In this document: positions 52,326 to 62,709 of the stretch, one piece after another
Position numbering within the stretch: the stretch's first letter is position 1
Layout of the letters: every line of letters begins with the position of its first letter
Source: JBBROS01 sp963792675
Lineage (GTDB): Bacteria; Pseudomonadota; Alphaproteobacteria; Acetobacterales; Acetobacteraceae
NCBI GenBank assembly: GCA_963792675.1
Contig: CAWBWT010000002.1
Coordinates: 2,170,001 to 2,234,000 of the forward strand
Length of the DNA stretch: 64,000 nt
Reading direction: 5' to 3'
Made by a program: the position numbers and the translations under genes
The notes under the pieces: generated by a model
Database searches by the model: none
What the model saw: the letters and a program-made list of their open reading frames with translations, nothing else
What the model was told of the DNA's origin: nothing

Positions 52326-53144
52326 ATGCCCAACGACGTCGCAGGACCGAGCGAATACGCCGGCGGCAAGATGCTGGCCCATGTCGAGGGCGGAATCGGG
52401 CGCATCACCTTCAACCAGCCGCAGAAGCGCAACGCGATGTCGGTCGAGATGTGGGACGGGCTGACGGCGATCCTGGACGCTTGGGACGGCGACCCCGAGG
52501 TGCGGGTCGTGGTGCTGACCGGCGCCGGCGACAAGGCGTTCGTGTCCGGCGCCGACATCAGCCAGTTCGAACAAAGCCGCAGCAACGCCGACGCGCAGCG
52601 CGAGTACGACAAGCTGACCAGCGCCGGGCGCCGCAAGCTGGCAGCGTTCGAGAAGCCGGTGATCGCGCGGATCCAGGGTTTCTGCCTGGGCGGTGGTCTC
52701 GGCATCGCCATGCAGGCGGACCTGCGGATCGCGTCCGAAGGCAGCGCGTTCGGCATCCCCGCCGCCAAGCTCGGCATCGCCTACGGGTTCGACATGTGCA
52801 GCCGGCTGATCGGTCTCGTGGGGCACGCCCATGCGCGCAAGCTGCTGTTCACCGGCGACCGCATCGACGCGGCCGAAGCCGGGCGGATCGGGTTGGTGAA
52901 CCAGGTGGTGCCGGATGCCGAGCTGGATGCGACCGTGGACAAGCTGGCGAGCAGCATCGCGGGCAACGCCCCGCTCTCGGTAAAGGGCATGAAGTTCATC
53001 CTGGCGCAGGCCATCCGCGACCCGGCCGAGCGCGACATGGACGGCGCGCTGGCCGCGGTGGCGGCGTGCTTCGACAGCGCCGACTACACCGAAGGCCGGA
53101 CGGCGTTCATGGAAAAGCGCAAGCCGGCGTTTCAGGGGCGGTAG
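52326..53144 (+). CDS. Enoyl-CoA hydratase / crotonase family protein
   Basis: The 272-residue crotonase-fold protein has GRITFNQPQKRNAMSVEMWD, the oxyanion-hole block AFVSGADISQFEQ and the second AFEKPVIARIQGFCLGGGLG, then AKLGIAYGFDMCSRLIGLVG. The usual catalytic glutamates of mitochondrial crotonase are not both obvious, so hydratase activity is likely but not sure. A strong ribosome site (taggaggagc) lies just before ATG 52326. It has no neighbours on its strand. An intergenic repeat follows it. Confidence 0.87.
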   Translation: MPNDVAGPSEYAGGKMLAHVEGGIGRITFNQPQKRNAMSVEMWDGLTAILDAWDGDPEVRVVVLTGAGDKAFVSGADISQFEQSRSNADAQREYDKLTSAGRRKLAAFEKPVIARIQGFCLGGGLGIAMQADLRIASEGSAFGIPAAKLGIAYGFDMCSRLIGLVGHAHARKLLFTGDRIDAAEAGRIGLVNQVVPDAELDATVDKLASSIAGNAPLSVKGMKFILAQAIRDPAERDMDGALAAVAACFDSADYTEGRTAFMEKRKPAFQGR

Positions 53145-53206
53145 GACCAGAAGACGTCATGGCCTATTCTCGCCCGGCGTGATGACACGAAACTTAACCC
53201 AACGTC

Positions 53207-53331
53207 ATGGCCGGACTTGATCCGGCCATCTCGTCCCGGGACTCTGGGCGTTCCCGCGGGCGAGAGATCCCCGGCTCAAGGCCGGGGATGACGCCATAGA
53301 TGACGGGTCCGCCCTGGGTGACGGGTCCGCC
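53207..53331. repeat. Intergenic palindromic repeats and short direct repeats
   Basis: Two perfect nine-pair hairpins with five-base loops lie at 53207-53229 (ATGGCCGGA...TCCGGCCAT) and 53267-53289 (ATCCCCGGC...GCCGGGGAT). TGACGGGTCCGCC occurs twice, at 53301-53313 and 53319-53331. Such elements are widespread in alphaproteobacterial genomes. Here they also form the 3' region between convergent enoyl-CoA hydratase and SDR genes. Confidence 0.65.
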
Positions 53332-54083
53332 TAGGTGGGAAAAGCCCCGCCATTGGCGTGCATCGTCTGGCCCGTGAGGTAGCGCGCCTGGGGACCGCAC
53401 AGGAAGGCCACCAGCGCCGCCACCTCCTGCGGCTGGCCGCGGCGGCCGAGCAGCGTTCGATGCAGGCCGTGCATCGCCGGGGTGCCGCCGGTCGAGGTGC
53501 CGCGCACCGTGTCGATCAGGCCGGGCACGACGCAGTTGGCGGTGATGCCGTCCGGCGCCAGATCGTGCGCGAGGCCCCGGGTCAGGCCGGACAGGCCGGC
53601 CTTGGCCGCGACCACATGGGCGCGGTCCGGCGAGCCGGTATGCGCGGACAGGCCGCCGATATTGACCACCGCGCCGGCCGGCGAGTGCCGCAGCCAGGGC
53701 AGCGCCGCCTGCGTGCACAGGAAGGCGCCGTCGAGGATCACCGCCAACACCTCGCGCCATTCGGCGTAGGGCAGGGTGGCGAACGGCGTTTCGCGGCGGA
53801 TCGCGGCGTTGTTGACCAGGATGTCGATGCCGCCGCCGAACCCGGCCGCCGCTTCCATCAGGCCGTGCACCGCAGCTTCGTCGGTAACGTCGGCCAAGTG
53901 CACCAGCGCCTCGCCGCCGGCCGCGCGCACCAGGGCGGCGGTTTCCTCGACGAGGTCCACGGAGTGGCGGGCGTTGACCACGACCCGCGCCCCGGCGCCG
54001 GCGAGGTCGAGCGCGATGGCGCGGCCGATGTTGCGCGCGGCGCCGGTCACGACCGCAGTGCGGCCGGCAAGCGGCCGGCTCAC
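53331..54083 (-). CDS. SDR-family protein with altered catalytic tyrosine
   Basis: The 250-residue SDR starts MSRPLAGRTAVVTGAARNIG with an intact cofactor motif, NNAAIRRETPFA, and the serine region VVNIGGLSAHTGSP. The catalytic YxxxK is replaced: the lysine in RAHVVAAKAGLSGL has valine at the tyrosine position, with His next to it. Similar AHVVAAK sequences occur in other SDRs, so this may be a subgroup with different chemistry. The gene overlaps the PrpD-like gene start by 4 bases (ATGA type). Together they form the minus-strand arm of the uptake/catabolic cluster. Confidence 0.85.
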   Translation of the reverse strand: MSRPLAGRTAVVTGAARNIGRAIALDLAGAGARVVVNARHSVDLVEETAALVRAAGGEALVHLADVTDEAAVHGLMEAAAGFGGGIDILVNNAAIRRETPFATLPYAEWREVLAVILDGAFLCTQAALPWLRHSPAGAVVNIGGLSAHTGSPDRAHVVAAKAGLSGLTRGLAHDLAPDGITANCVVPGLIDTVRGTSTGGTPAMHGLHRTLLGRRGQPQEVAALVAFLCGPQARYLTGQTMHANGGAFPT

Positions 54084-55450
54084 GCGCGCGCCTCATCTAG
54101 CGCGGCGAGCGACTGGGCCTCGAACAACCCCGCGAGCACGGTCCGCAACGCCTCGGCCCGTTCGGCTGCCCAGCCGCCATAGCTTGCATTGTCGGCATAT
54201 TTGTCGGCGATCTCCGCTTCGGTCAGCGGTGCCCGGGCCCCGCCGCGCATGTGCGGCTGCCGCAGTTCGTGCACGCTGCCGTCGGCCATGGTGGCGCGCA
54301 GGTGGCCGGTGAAGTTGCGGGGGTATTCGTCTGCCGGGTCGATCGCGTAGCGGACCTTGGCGGCCAGGCGGAGGACGGCCGGATCGGCAATGCGGGCCTC
54401 GGTGAACTGGCCGAAGCCGGCGCGGCCGTCGAGCAGGCCGACCGCGATGCAGAACGGCGTGCTGAACTTGCCGGCGTAGGGCGTTCGCGGCCGTTGTTTG
54501 TCGGCCAGCTTCTCCCATAGGCGGTGCACGGTGCCCTCGCCGACGTTGCAGACGATTGCCTCGATCTGCTCCGGATCGACGCCGCGGCCGCGCAGGGCGA
54601 TGGCGCAGTCGATGAACGGCTGCGTCATGGTGCCGCACGGGTAGGGCTTGAAGGCGATCGACGGCACCAGCCAGTCCCGCCCCAGCCCATCCAGCAGCGG
54701 CGCGAAATCGGCCGTGCGCGACGGCGCGAAGGCATGGAAGAAGCCGTGCGTGCCTTCCAGCACCGTTCGCGGCCCCAGGAACCCCGCCCGCGCCATCAGC
54801 GCTGCGCGGATGCCCGATTGCGCCGCCCAGCCGGCGTGCATGCGCTTGGTCCAGGTGCCCTCGGCCAGGTACTCGATGATTCCCGACGCCAGGCTGCCGG
54901 CGATGCCGAGCGCCGCGACCGCTCTGTCCGCCGGCAGGCCGAGCGCTGCCGCAACGCCGCCCGCGGCCGCCAGGGTGCCGAGCACGGCCGTCGGATGGAA
55001 GCCGGCCGCATGGATGGCCTTCGGTGCGACCAGGCTCAGCCGGCACATCAGCTCGGCGCCGACCACGATGCCGCGCAGCGCGGCGGCGCCGGGCAAACCT
55101 TCGCGCTCGCAGGCGGCCAGCACCGCCGGCACGACGACGGCGCCGGAATGCACCGGGCCGCCCTCGAAGGTGTCGTCGTAATCCTCGCCATGCGCCGCGG
55201 TGCCGTTGACCAGCGCCGCGTCATAGGCGCCGAACCCGCCCGCGTGGCCGAACGCGGTGCACGCCGTTCCCGGCTCGGCGCTGGCGATGGCCGCCCCGAC
55301 GTAAGCTTCGCCCCGGGCCGCGATGCACAAGCCGGCGACGTCGAGCAGGAGGTTGCCGGCCATCGCCGCGCAGCTGGGCGGGACACTGGCTGCGGCGATC
55401 CAGGCACCGAGCGTTTCGGCGACGGCTTGGGCCGGGTGGGCGGTATCCAT
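54080..55450 (-). CDS. MmgE/PrpD family protein, copy 1
   Basis: This 456-residue protein belongs to the 2-methylcitrate dehydratase / cis-aconitate decarboxylase-like superfamily. Blocks include LLLDVAGLCIAARGE, NGTAAHGEDYDDTFEGGPVH, FHPTAVLGTLAAAGGVAAAL, TWTKRMHAGWAAQSGIRAAL and IAFKPYPCGTMTQPFIDCAI. Family members act on tricarboxylic or related acids. The start ATG 55450 (MDTAHPAQAVAETLG) is 2 bases from the upstream binding-protein stop. The paired copy 2 is encoded at 61.3-62.7 kb on the other strand. The two are related but not near-identical. Confidence 0.87.
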   Translation of the reverse strand: MDTAHPAQAVAETLGAWIAAASVPPSCAAMAGNLLLDVAGLCIAARGEAYVGAAIASAEPGTACTAFGHAGGFGAYDAALVNGTAAHGEDYDDTFEGGPVHSGAVVVPAVLAACEREGLPGAAALRGIVVGAELMCRLSLVAPKAIHAAGFHPTAVLGTLAAAGGVAAALGLPADRAVAALGIAGSLASGIIEYLAEGTWTKRMHAGWAAQSGIRAALMARAGFLGPRTVLEGTHGFFHAFAPSRTADFAPLLDGLGRDWLVPSIAFKPYPCGTMTQPFIDCAIALRGRGVDPEQIEAIVCNVGEGTVHRLWEKLADKQRPRTPYAGKFSTPFCIAVGLLDGRAGFGQFTEARIADPAVLRLAAKVRYAIDPADEYPRNFTGHLRATMADGSVHELRQPHMRGGARAPLTEAEIADKYADNASYGGWAAERAEALRTVLAGLFEAQSLAALDEARA

Positions 55451-55452
55451 CG

Positions 55453-56502
55453 TCAAACGCCGAACACGGCGGCGTAGCGGCGCTTGATCTCTTCGGCCGC
55501 CGCGGCCAATTCGTCGGCGGTCGAGCGCAGCAGCTTGATCTTGTCCAGCGGCATCCGGCCTGCTTTCTCCGTCACGCCGGGATGGAACGACCGCAGGAAA
55601 CCGACATCGGACATCACCTGTTGGCAGGCTTGCGAGAACAGGAAGCTTTGGAACACCCGGGCGGCGTTCGGGTGCGGCGCCCGCTCCATCACCGCGCACA
55701 TGCCGGAGAAAATCGGCGAGCCCTCGACGGCATAGATCGGCATCACCGGCGAGCCGGAGTCCTGCATCGCCAGCAGCACGTATTCGGTGCCGTCCACCAT
55801 CACCGACCGCTCGCCGACCGCAATCTTCTTCGGCGGTTCGGTGGCGGACTGCACCTGCATCACGCGTTGCTTGGCCAGCTTCTCCATGTAGTCCCAGCCC
55901 AGCGCCTGAACCGTGGCGTAGGTCGCGGTGTAGATCGAGCCGCTGTAGCTCGGGTGCGCCTTCACCAGCCGCATGCGCCATTTCGGCTGCAGCAGGTCGA
56001 GGAAGCCATGCGGCGCGTCCTCGGCCTTCACCTGCTTGGTGTTGTAACCGAGCACGCTCAACGAGGCGCGCACCGCGGCGAAGCGGCCGTCGGGGTCGCG
56101 CTCATCGGCCGGCCAGCTCGCCGCGACGTCGTCCGGCACGTACGCCGCCAGCCAGCCGCGCTGCTTCCAGTCCACGAACATGCCCGTGTCGGAGCTTTCC
56201 ACCACGTCGGCCGCGTAGATGTTGCTGGCGTATTCCTGGTTGATGCGCTGCAGGATGCGCTCGGCGCCGGTGCGCTCGAGCTGCACCCGGATCCCGGGAT
56301 AGCGGGCGTTGAAGGCGGCGATCATCTTTTCGCACAGCCCGACCTCGATCGAGGTGTGGAACACCACCGTCGCCTCGGTATTCGCGGCGGCCAGGATGGC
56401 ATCGGTCACGACCGGCGCCGCAACGGCGCGCCGGCGCGCGAGCAAGACGGCGGCAAGCCCGGTCACGGTAGCGCGGCGGCGGATGGCGGCTGGTCCGGTC
56501 AT
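55453..56502 (-). CDS. Extracellular solute-binding protein, cluster copy A
   Basis: The 349-residue binding protein has an arginine-rich hydrophobic N-terminus (IRRRATVTGLAAVLLARR). The mature part has TEATVVFHTSIEVGLCEKMI, RTGAERILQRINQEY, VVESSDTGMFVDWKQRGWLA and RMRLVKAHPSYSGSIYTATY, an Fbp/AfuA-like type 2 fold. Corresponding blocks in the copy on the other strand (58 kb) are very similar, e.g. the AERILQR and EPPKK blocks. It is the first gene of the minus-strand operon and lies 173 bases from the divergent ATPase gene. Confidence 0.85.
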   Translation of the reverse strand: MTGPAAIRRRATVTGLAAVLLARRRAVAAPVVTDAILAAANTEATVVFHTSIEVGLCEKMIAAFNARYPGIRVQLERTGAERILQRINQEYASNIYAADVVESSDTGMFVDWKQRGWLAAYVPDDVAASWPADERDPDGRFAAVRASLSVLGYNTKQVKAEDAPHGFLDLLQPKWRMRLVKAHPSYSGSIYTATYATVQALGWDYMEKLAKQRVMQVQSATEPPKKIAVGERSVMVDGTEYVLLAMQDSGSPVMPIYAVEGSPIFSGMCAVMERAPHPNAARVFQSFLFSQACQQVMSDVGFLRSFHPGVTEKAGRMPLDKIKLLRSTADELAAAAEEIKRRYAAVFGV

Positions 56503-56675
56503 GGTCGATCCCCCGGTGTGCAGGTCCTCGTGCCGGGCCCGTTGGCGGCAATGGACGGGCGGCACGGGACGATTGTCAACAGTTCACCCGGGCCTGCTTC
56601 GCAGTTGACAAGCCCGCGCCCGGCTGCCCACGCTATCGTAGAAGCGCCGCTGATAGGGCGCCAACGAGGGACGCC

Positions 56676-57727
<1,052 letters not shown>

Positions 57728-57734
<7 letters not shown>

Positions 57735-58756
57735 TCCGCCGCCGTACCCTGCTCGCCGGTGCCGCGGTGCTGGCCGCGCGCCCCGCCTGGGCGCAGCAGG
57801 CCTCGCCCGCGCTGGTGGCCGCTGCCAAGCAGGAGGGCGCCGTTACCTTCTACACCTCGGTCGACGTCGCGGTGGCCGAGAAGATGACGGCGCTGTTCAA
57901 CGTCGAATTTCCCGAGATCAAGCTGCGGGTCGAGCGCTCCGGCGCCGAGCGGATCCTGCAGCGGCTGATGCAGGAATACGGCAGCGGCATCAAGCAGGCC
58001 GACGTGATCGAAAGCTCCGACATCACGAGCTTCATCGACTGGAAGGCGCGCGGCTGGATGGCGCCGTTCGTGCCGGACGATGTCGGCCAGTACTGGCCAG
58101 CCGACCAGAAGGACCCGGACGGCTGTTTCGCCACCGTTCGGGCCCACCTCAGCGTGGTGGCCTACAACACCCGCCAGGTGAAGCCCGAGCAGGCGCCGCA
58201 CAGCCTCGCCGACCTGCTGCTGCCGCAATGGCGGATGCGCATGGTCAAGGCCCACCCGGCCTATAGCGGCACCATCCTGACCGGCACCTACGCCATCGTG
58301 CAGGCGCTCGGCTGGGAGTTTTTCGAGAAGCTCGCCAAGCAGCGGGTGATGCAGGTGCAATCCTCGACCGAGCCGCCCAAGAAGGTGGCGCAGGGCGAGC
58401 GTTCGGTGATGGCCGACGGCAACGAATACAACTGCTTCTTCCTGCGCGAGGGCGGCGAGCCGGTCGAGATCGTTTACGCGCCGGAAGGCTCGCCGCTGGT
58501 GCCGGGTCAGTCCGGGGTGCTGAAGGATGCGCCGCACCCGAATGCGGCCCGGCTGTTCGCCAATTTCCTGTTCAGCCAGGAGTGTCAGCAGCTGATGGGC
58601 GATGTCGGCGGGCTCCGCTCGTTCCACCCGAAAGTGGTGCTGAAGGCCGGCCGCAAGCCGCTGTCGGAGATCAAGCTGCTGCATGCCGACCCGGCGGCGC
58701 TGGCGCGCGGCACCGACGAGCTCAAGCAACGCTACGCCCAAGTATTCGGTGTGTAG
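57728..58756 (+). CDS. Extracellular solute-binding protein, cluster copy B
   Basis: The 342-residue exported protein starts MLIRRRTLLAGAAVLAARPA with a twin-arginine-like signal ending AWA. It parallels copy A block by block (RSGAERILQRLMQEYGSG, VIESSDITSFIDWKARGWMA, RMRMVKAHPAYSGTILTGTY, TEPPKKVAQGERSVM, MGDVGGLRSFHPKVVLKA). The start overlaps the end of the ATPase gene by 7 bases, so the two are coupled. An in-frame ATG at 57713 adds five residues. Having two such proteins for one ATPase/permease suggests related but different ligands. Confidence 0.87.
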
Positions 58757-58828
58757 TGACCGATCCCATGGCGCCGCACCCCGGCCGCGCCGCATCCGCC
58801 GCGGCTGCGTGACATCCCTGTTCGGCCC

Positions 58829-60568
58829 ATGCCGCCCGCCTCGTCGCTGACGCTGCCGATCGCCTCGCCGGCGCCGGCGGGGCCACGGCGCCGCATCGAT
58901 CCGTCGATGGCGGTGTTCGTCGTGGTGGCTGCCGTGCTGTGCATCCTGGTGCTGCTGCCGCTGGGCTGGCTCGGCTACTTCGCGCTGACCGACGCCAGCG
59001 GCGCGCCGACGCTGGCGAACCTCGCCAAGCTCGTGACCGACCCGGCGCTCCGCACTCCGCTGCTCACTTCGCTCGGCATCGCCGTGTGCTCCGCGCTTGC
59101 CGCCTGCGCGGTGGCGACCCCGGTCGCCTGGCTGGTGGCGCGCACCGACATGCCGGCCGCTGGCGCCGTCCGGGCGCTGGTGACGGCGTCGTTCGTGACG
59201 CCGCCGTTCCTCGGCGCCATCGCCTGGGAGCTGCTGGCGGCGCCCAATTCGGGGATGCTGAACCAGTTCGGGCGCTGGGCGCTCGGGCTCGAGGAGTACG
59301 ACTACGTGTTCGACATCTACACCACGACCGGCGTGGTGTTCGTGATCGCCTGCTACTCCTTCGCCTTCGTGTTCACCTTGCTCGCCAATGCGCTCGAGCG
59401 GCTGCCGGCCGACCTCGAGGACGCGTCGGCGATCCTGGGCGGCGGGTCGTGGCAGACGATGCGCCGGGTGACGCTGCCGCTGGTGCTGCCGGCGATGCTG
59501 GCCGGCGGGCTCGTTGCGTTCATGCAGGCGCTGACGGTGTTCGGCACGCCGGCGATCCTGGCAATGCCGGGCGGGTTCCACACGCTGACGACGCGGATCT
59601 GGAGCCTGTTCCAGTATCCGCCGCAAACCAACCTCGCTGCGGCCGCGTCGATCCCGCTGCTGCTGGTAACACTCGGCGTTCTGCAGATGCAGCGGTGGCT
59701 GCTCGGCCGGCGTTCGTTCGTGGTGGTCGGCGGCAAGAACAGCGCCGCGCGCCGCATCCGATTGGGCGTCTGGCGCTGGCCGGCCTTGGCGTTGTGCCTG
59801 CTGGTGCTCGCCTGCCCGGTTTTTCTCCCTTATTTCGCATTGCTGAAGGCGGCACTTGTAAAAAACCTGTCGGACCCGCTGTCCTGGTCGACGTTGAGCA
59901 CCGAGCACATTGCCTTCGCGCTGTGGGGCTATTCGGCCACGCGCGGCGCCATGGTCAACACGCTGCTGCTGGGTGTCGGCAGCGCGACGATCGTGACGGC
60001 GATGGTGCTGGTGGTCGCCTATCTCAGCGGCCGCCGGCTGGTTCCCGGGCACCGGGCGCTGGCCAGCCTGGCAATGGCGCCGCTGGCCGTGCCGGGCATC
60101 GTCATGGGCGTCGGCCTGTTCCTGGTCTACGCCCGGCCGCCCTTCGTGCTGTATGGCACGCTGTGGATCCTGCTGGTCGGGTTCGTCACCTTGGAGCTTC
60201 CGGCCGGGTTCCAGCAGGTGCAGGCAGCGCTGACCGGCCTGCATGTCGAGCTGGAGGAGGCGTCGCGCATCTTCGGCGCCTCGCGCCTGCGCGCCTTGTG
60301 GCAGATCACGGCGCCGTTGCTGAAACGCACCATCGTCGCGACCTGGTGCATCGTCTTCATCGGCGTGATCCGCGAGCTGTCGGCGACCGTGCTGCTGACG
60401 ACGTCGAACACCAAGGTGATTTCGGTGGTGATCTACGACCTGAACGAAAGCGGCGATCTCGGCGCCATCTCGGTGCTGGGGATCGCCTTGCTGCTGGTGA
60501 CGTTCGCCATCATCGTGCTCGTGAACCGGTTGTCGAACATCGGCAGCCGGCCGCTGGTCGGCCCATGA
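58829..60568 (+). CDS. ABC transporter fused permease (FbpB-like, two domains)
   Basis: The 579-residue inner-membrane protein has about 12 hydrophobic helices in two homologous halves, each with the EAA-like loop: ALERLPADLEDASAILGGGS in the first, and LHVELEEASRIFGASRLRAL in the second. The N-terminus MPPASSLTLPIASPAPAGPR is cytoplasmic, and the first helix is VVAAVLCILVLLPLGWLGYF. Such fused permeases pair with FbpC-type ATPases for iron, thiamine or phosphonate import. The GntR gene starts inside its last codons (ATG 60565). A two-half permease with one ATPase completes the importer. Confidence 0.92.
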   Translation: MPPASSLTLPIASPAPAGPRRRIDPSMAVFVVVAAVLCILVLLPLGWLGYFALTDASGAPTLANLAKLVTDPALRTPLLTSLGIAVCSALAACAVATPVAWLVARTDMPAAGAVRALVTASFVTPPFLGAIAWELLAAPNSGMLNQFGRWALGLEEYDYVFDIYTTTGVVFVIACYSFAFVFTLLANALERLPADLEDASAILGGGSWQTMRRVTLPLVLPAMLAGGLVAFMQALTVFGTPAILAMPGGFHTLTTRIWSLFQYPPQTNLAAAASIPLLLVTLGVLQMQRWLLGRRSFVVVGGKNSAARRIRLGVWRWPALALCLLVLACPVFLPYFALLKAALVKNLSDPLSWSTLSTEHIAFALWGYSATRGAMVNTLLLGVGSATIVTAMVLVVAYLSGRRLVPGHRALASLAMAPLAVPGIVMGVGLFLVYARPPFVLYGTLWILLVGFVTLELPAGFQQVQAALTGLHVELEEASRIFGASRLRALWQITAPLLKRTIVATWCIVFIGVIRELSATVLLTTSNTKVISVVIYDLNESGDLGAISVLGIALLLVTFAIIVLVNRLSNIGSRPLVGP

Positions 60569-61269
60569 GCCTGCCGCCGCCCACGCTGCTGGAACTGCGC
60601 CGCGGCAGCACGCTGTCGTCGATCGTGGCGGCCGAGCTGAGCAAGCTGATCATGGCCGGCGAGTTCCCCGGTGGCGCCCGGCTCAACGAGGCCGAGCTCG
60701 CCGCCCGCTTCGGCATCAGCCGCGGCCCGGTGCGGGAAGCGCTGCGCACCATCGAGCGGGACGGGCTCGTGGTCGGCATCGCCAACCGCGGCGTGTTCGT
60801 GCGCACGGTGGATGCGCGGGCGGCGGCCGAGATCTACGACCTGCGCGCGGCGTTGTTCTCGATGGCGAGTTGGATCATTGCCGGCGGCGCTGCCCCGGCG
60901 GTGCTGGACACGATGCAGGCGCTGGTCGAGACCATGGCGACGGCAGCCGCGGCGGCCGACCTCGACACCTATTACGATGCCAATCTCGAGTTTCACGGCA
61001 ACATCGTCCGCGCCGCCGGCAACACGCGGCTGCAGGAACAGTATGCCGGGCTGATCCAGGAGCTGCATCTGTTCCGGCGCCGGTCGCTGGTCACGCCGGG
61101 GCGGATGGAGAAATCGAACGCGGAGCACCGGGAGCTGCTGGAGGCGGTGCGCCGCGGCGAGCGCGAGCGGGCCGCGGACCTGGCGCGCGCGCACGTGCTG
61201 GTGAGCCGGCCGCAGCCTGCCGGGCCCGCCGCGGACGACGCCCCGGCCACGGCCGGCGTTCCGACCTGA
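60565..61269 (+). CDS. GntR-family regulator (FCD-type)
   Basis: The 234-residue regulator has an N-terminal winged helix (SKLIMAGEFPGGARLNEAEL, then RFGISRGPVREALRTIERDG) and a C-terminal helical FCD ligand domain (DLRAALFSMASWIIAGG, NLEFHGNIVRAAGNTRLQEQ, EHRELLEAVRRGERERAADL). FCD domains often bind organic acids with a metal, which suits the adjacent PrpD-like gene. It is coupled to the permease gene and probably controls the whole divergent cluster. The ATG 60565 (MSLPPPTLLELRRG) fits the family. Confidence 0.9.
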   Translation: MSLPPPTLLELRRGSTLSSIVAAELSKLIMAGEFPGGARLNEAELAARFGISRGPVREALRTIERDGLVVGIANRGVFVRTVDARAAAEIYDLRAALFSMASWIIAGGAAPAVLDTMQALVETMATAAAAADLDTYYDANLEFHGNIVRAAGNTRLQEQYAGLIQELHLFRRRSLVTPGRMEKSNAEHRELLEAVRRGERERAADLARAHVLVSRPQPAGPAADDAPATAGVPT

Positions 61270-61281
61270 GGCGGAGGCAGC

Positions 61282-62685
61282 ATGGCCGGCCCTGACACTC
61301 CGTCGCTGACGGGCCACGTCGCCGCGTTCGTCGCCGGCACGACGTTGCGCGACCTGCCCGACGCGGTGATCGAGCTGGGCCGCAAGTCGATCCTGGACGG
61401 GCTCGGCCTCGCCTTGGCCGGATCGGTCGCCGAAAGCGGGCGCATCGTCACCGCTTACCTGGCCGATCTCGGCTTCTCGCAGGGCGACAGCAGCGTGCTC
61501 GGCACGTCGATGCGGCTGCCGGCGCGGTTCTCGGCCTTCGCCAACGGCATCGCCATCCACGCCGACGATTTCGACGACACCCAGCTCGCGGTGGCCACCG
61601 ACCGGGTGTACGGCCTGCTGATGCACCCGACCGCCCCCGTGCTGCCGGCGGTGCTCGCGGTGGCGGAGCGGGAAGGCGCCAGCGGGGCGGCATTCACCGC
61701 CGCCTACCATGTCGGGATCGAGGTGTGCTGCAAGGTCGCCGAGGCCGCCGCGCCCCGGCACTACCAGGACGGGTTCCACACGACCGGCACCTGCGGCACG
61801 TTCGGCGCCGCGGCGGGTGCTGCCAATCTGCTGCGCATGGACGCGGACCGTACGGCGCTGGTGCTCGGCCTGGCCGGCAGCCAATCCGCCGGGCTGCGCG
61901 AGAATTTCGGCAGCATGACCAAGCCGTTCCATCCCGGGCGCTCGGCCGAAAGCGGGGTGCTGGCGGCGGACCTGGTGCGGCGCGGCTGGTCGGCCACCTC
62001 GACGGTTCTGGAAGCGCGGCGCGGCTTCTACAATGCCGCCGCCGGCGGCTACGACGACGCGGCGATCCGCGGACGGTTGGGAGCGCCTTGGACGTTCGCG
62101 ACGCCGGGCATCTCGATCAAGCCATACCCGTCGGGGTCGCTGACCCATCCTGGCATGTCGCTGCTGTCGCGGCTGATCGAGGAGCACGATATCCGGCCGG
62201 AACAGGTGGTTTCGGTGCGGGTCGGGACCAACCGTCATATGCCGACCACCTTGCTGCACAACGACCCCAAGGACGAGCTGCAGGCGAAGTTCTCCATGCC
62301 GTTCTCCATGGCGATCCTGCTGCTGCGCCGGCGTGCCGGCCTCCGCGACTACACCGACGCGACGGTCGTCTCGCCGGAGGTGCGGGCAATGATGGCGCGG
62401 GTCGACTTCCACGTGGACCCGGTGGCGGACGCGGCGGGCTTCGACAAGATGACGACCTTGATCGAGGTGCATCGGACCGACGGCTCGGTGCTGCGCGGCC
62501 GGGCCGATTTCGGCAAGGGCAGCCCGGCCGATCCGATGAGCTGGGACGAGGTCGCGGCGAAGTTCGCCGAATGCGCGGGGTACGGCGGGCTGGACGCGTC
62601 GTCGGTCCGTCAGGTGGTCGCGATGGTGGCCGATCTGCCGGCGCTGGACGATGTCCGCAGGCTGACGAAGCTGCTGGTCCGCTGA
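61282..62685 (+). CDS. MmgE/PrpD family protein, copy 2
   Basis: The 467-residue protein has SILDGLGLALAGSVAESG, FANGIAIHADDFDDTQLAV, YHVGIEVCCKVAEAAAPRHY, FHTTGTCGTFGAAAGAANLL and ISIKPYPSGSLTHPGMSLLS. It is the same superfamily as copy 1 but clearly diverged, including a different start and internal region (DFDDTQ rather than EDYDDT). It is the last gene of the plus-strand arm, 12 bases after the GntR gene. The pair suggests two related acids, or two steps on one acid. Confidence 0.9.
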   Translation: MAGPDTPSLTGHVAAFVAGTTLRDLPDAVIELGRKSILDGLGLALAGSVAESGRIVTAYLADLGFSQGDSSVLGTSMRLPARFSAFANGIAIHADDFDDTQLAVATDRVYGLLMHPTAPVLPAVLAVAEREGASGAAFTAAYHVGIEVCCKVAEAAAPRHYQDGFHTTGTCGTFGAAAGAANLLRMDADRTALVLGLAGSQSAGLRENFGSMTKPFHPGRSAESGVLAADLVRRGWSATSTVLEARRGFYNAAAGGYDDAAIRGRLGAPWTFATPGISIKPYPSGSLTHPGMSLLSRLIEEHDIRPEQVVSVRVGTNRHMPTTLLHNDPKDELQAKFSMPFSMAILLLRRRAGLRDYTDATVVSPEVRAMMARVDFHVDPVADAAGFDKMTTLIEVHRTDGSVLRGRADFGKGSPADPMSWDEVAAKFAECAGYGGLDASSVRQVVAMVADLPALDDVRRLTKLLVR

Positions 62686-62709
62686 TGCGGGGCTGCGGCT
62701 AGCCGCCGA

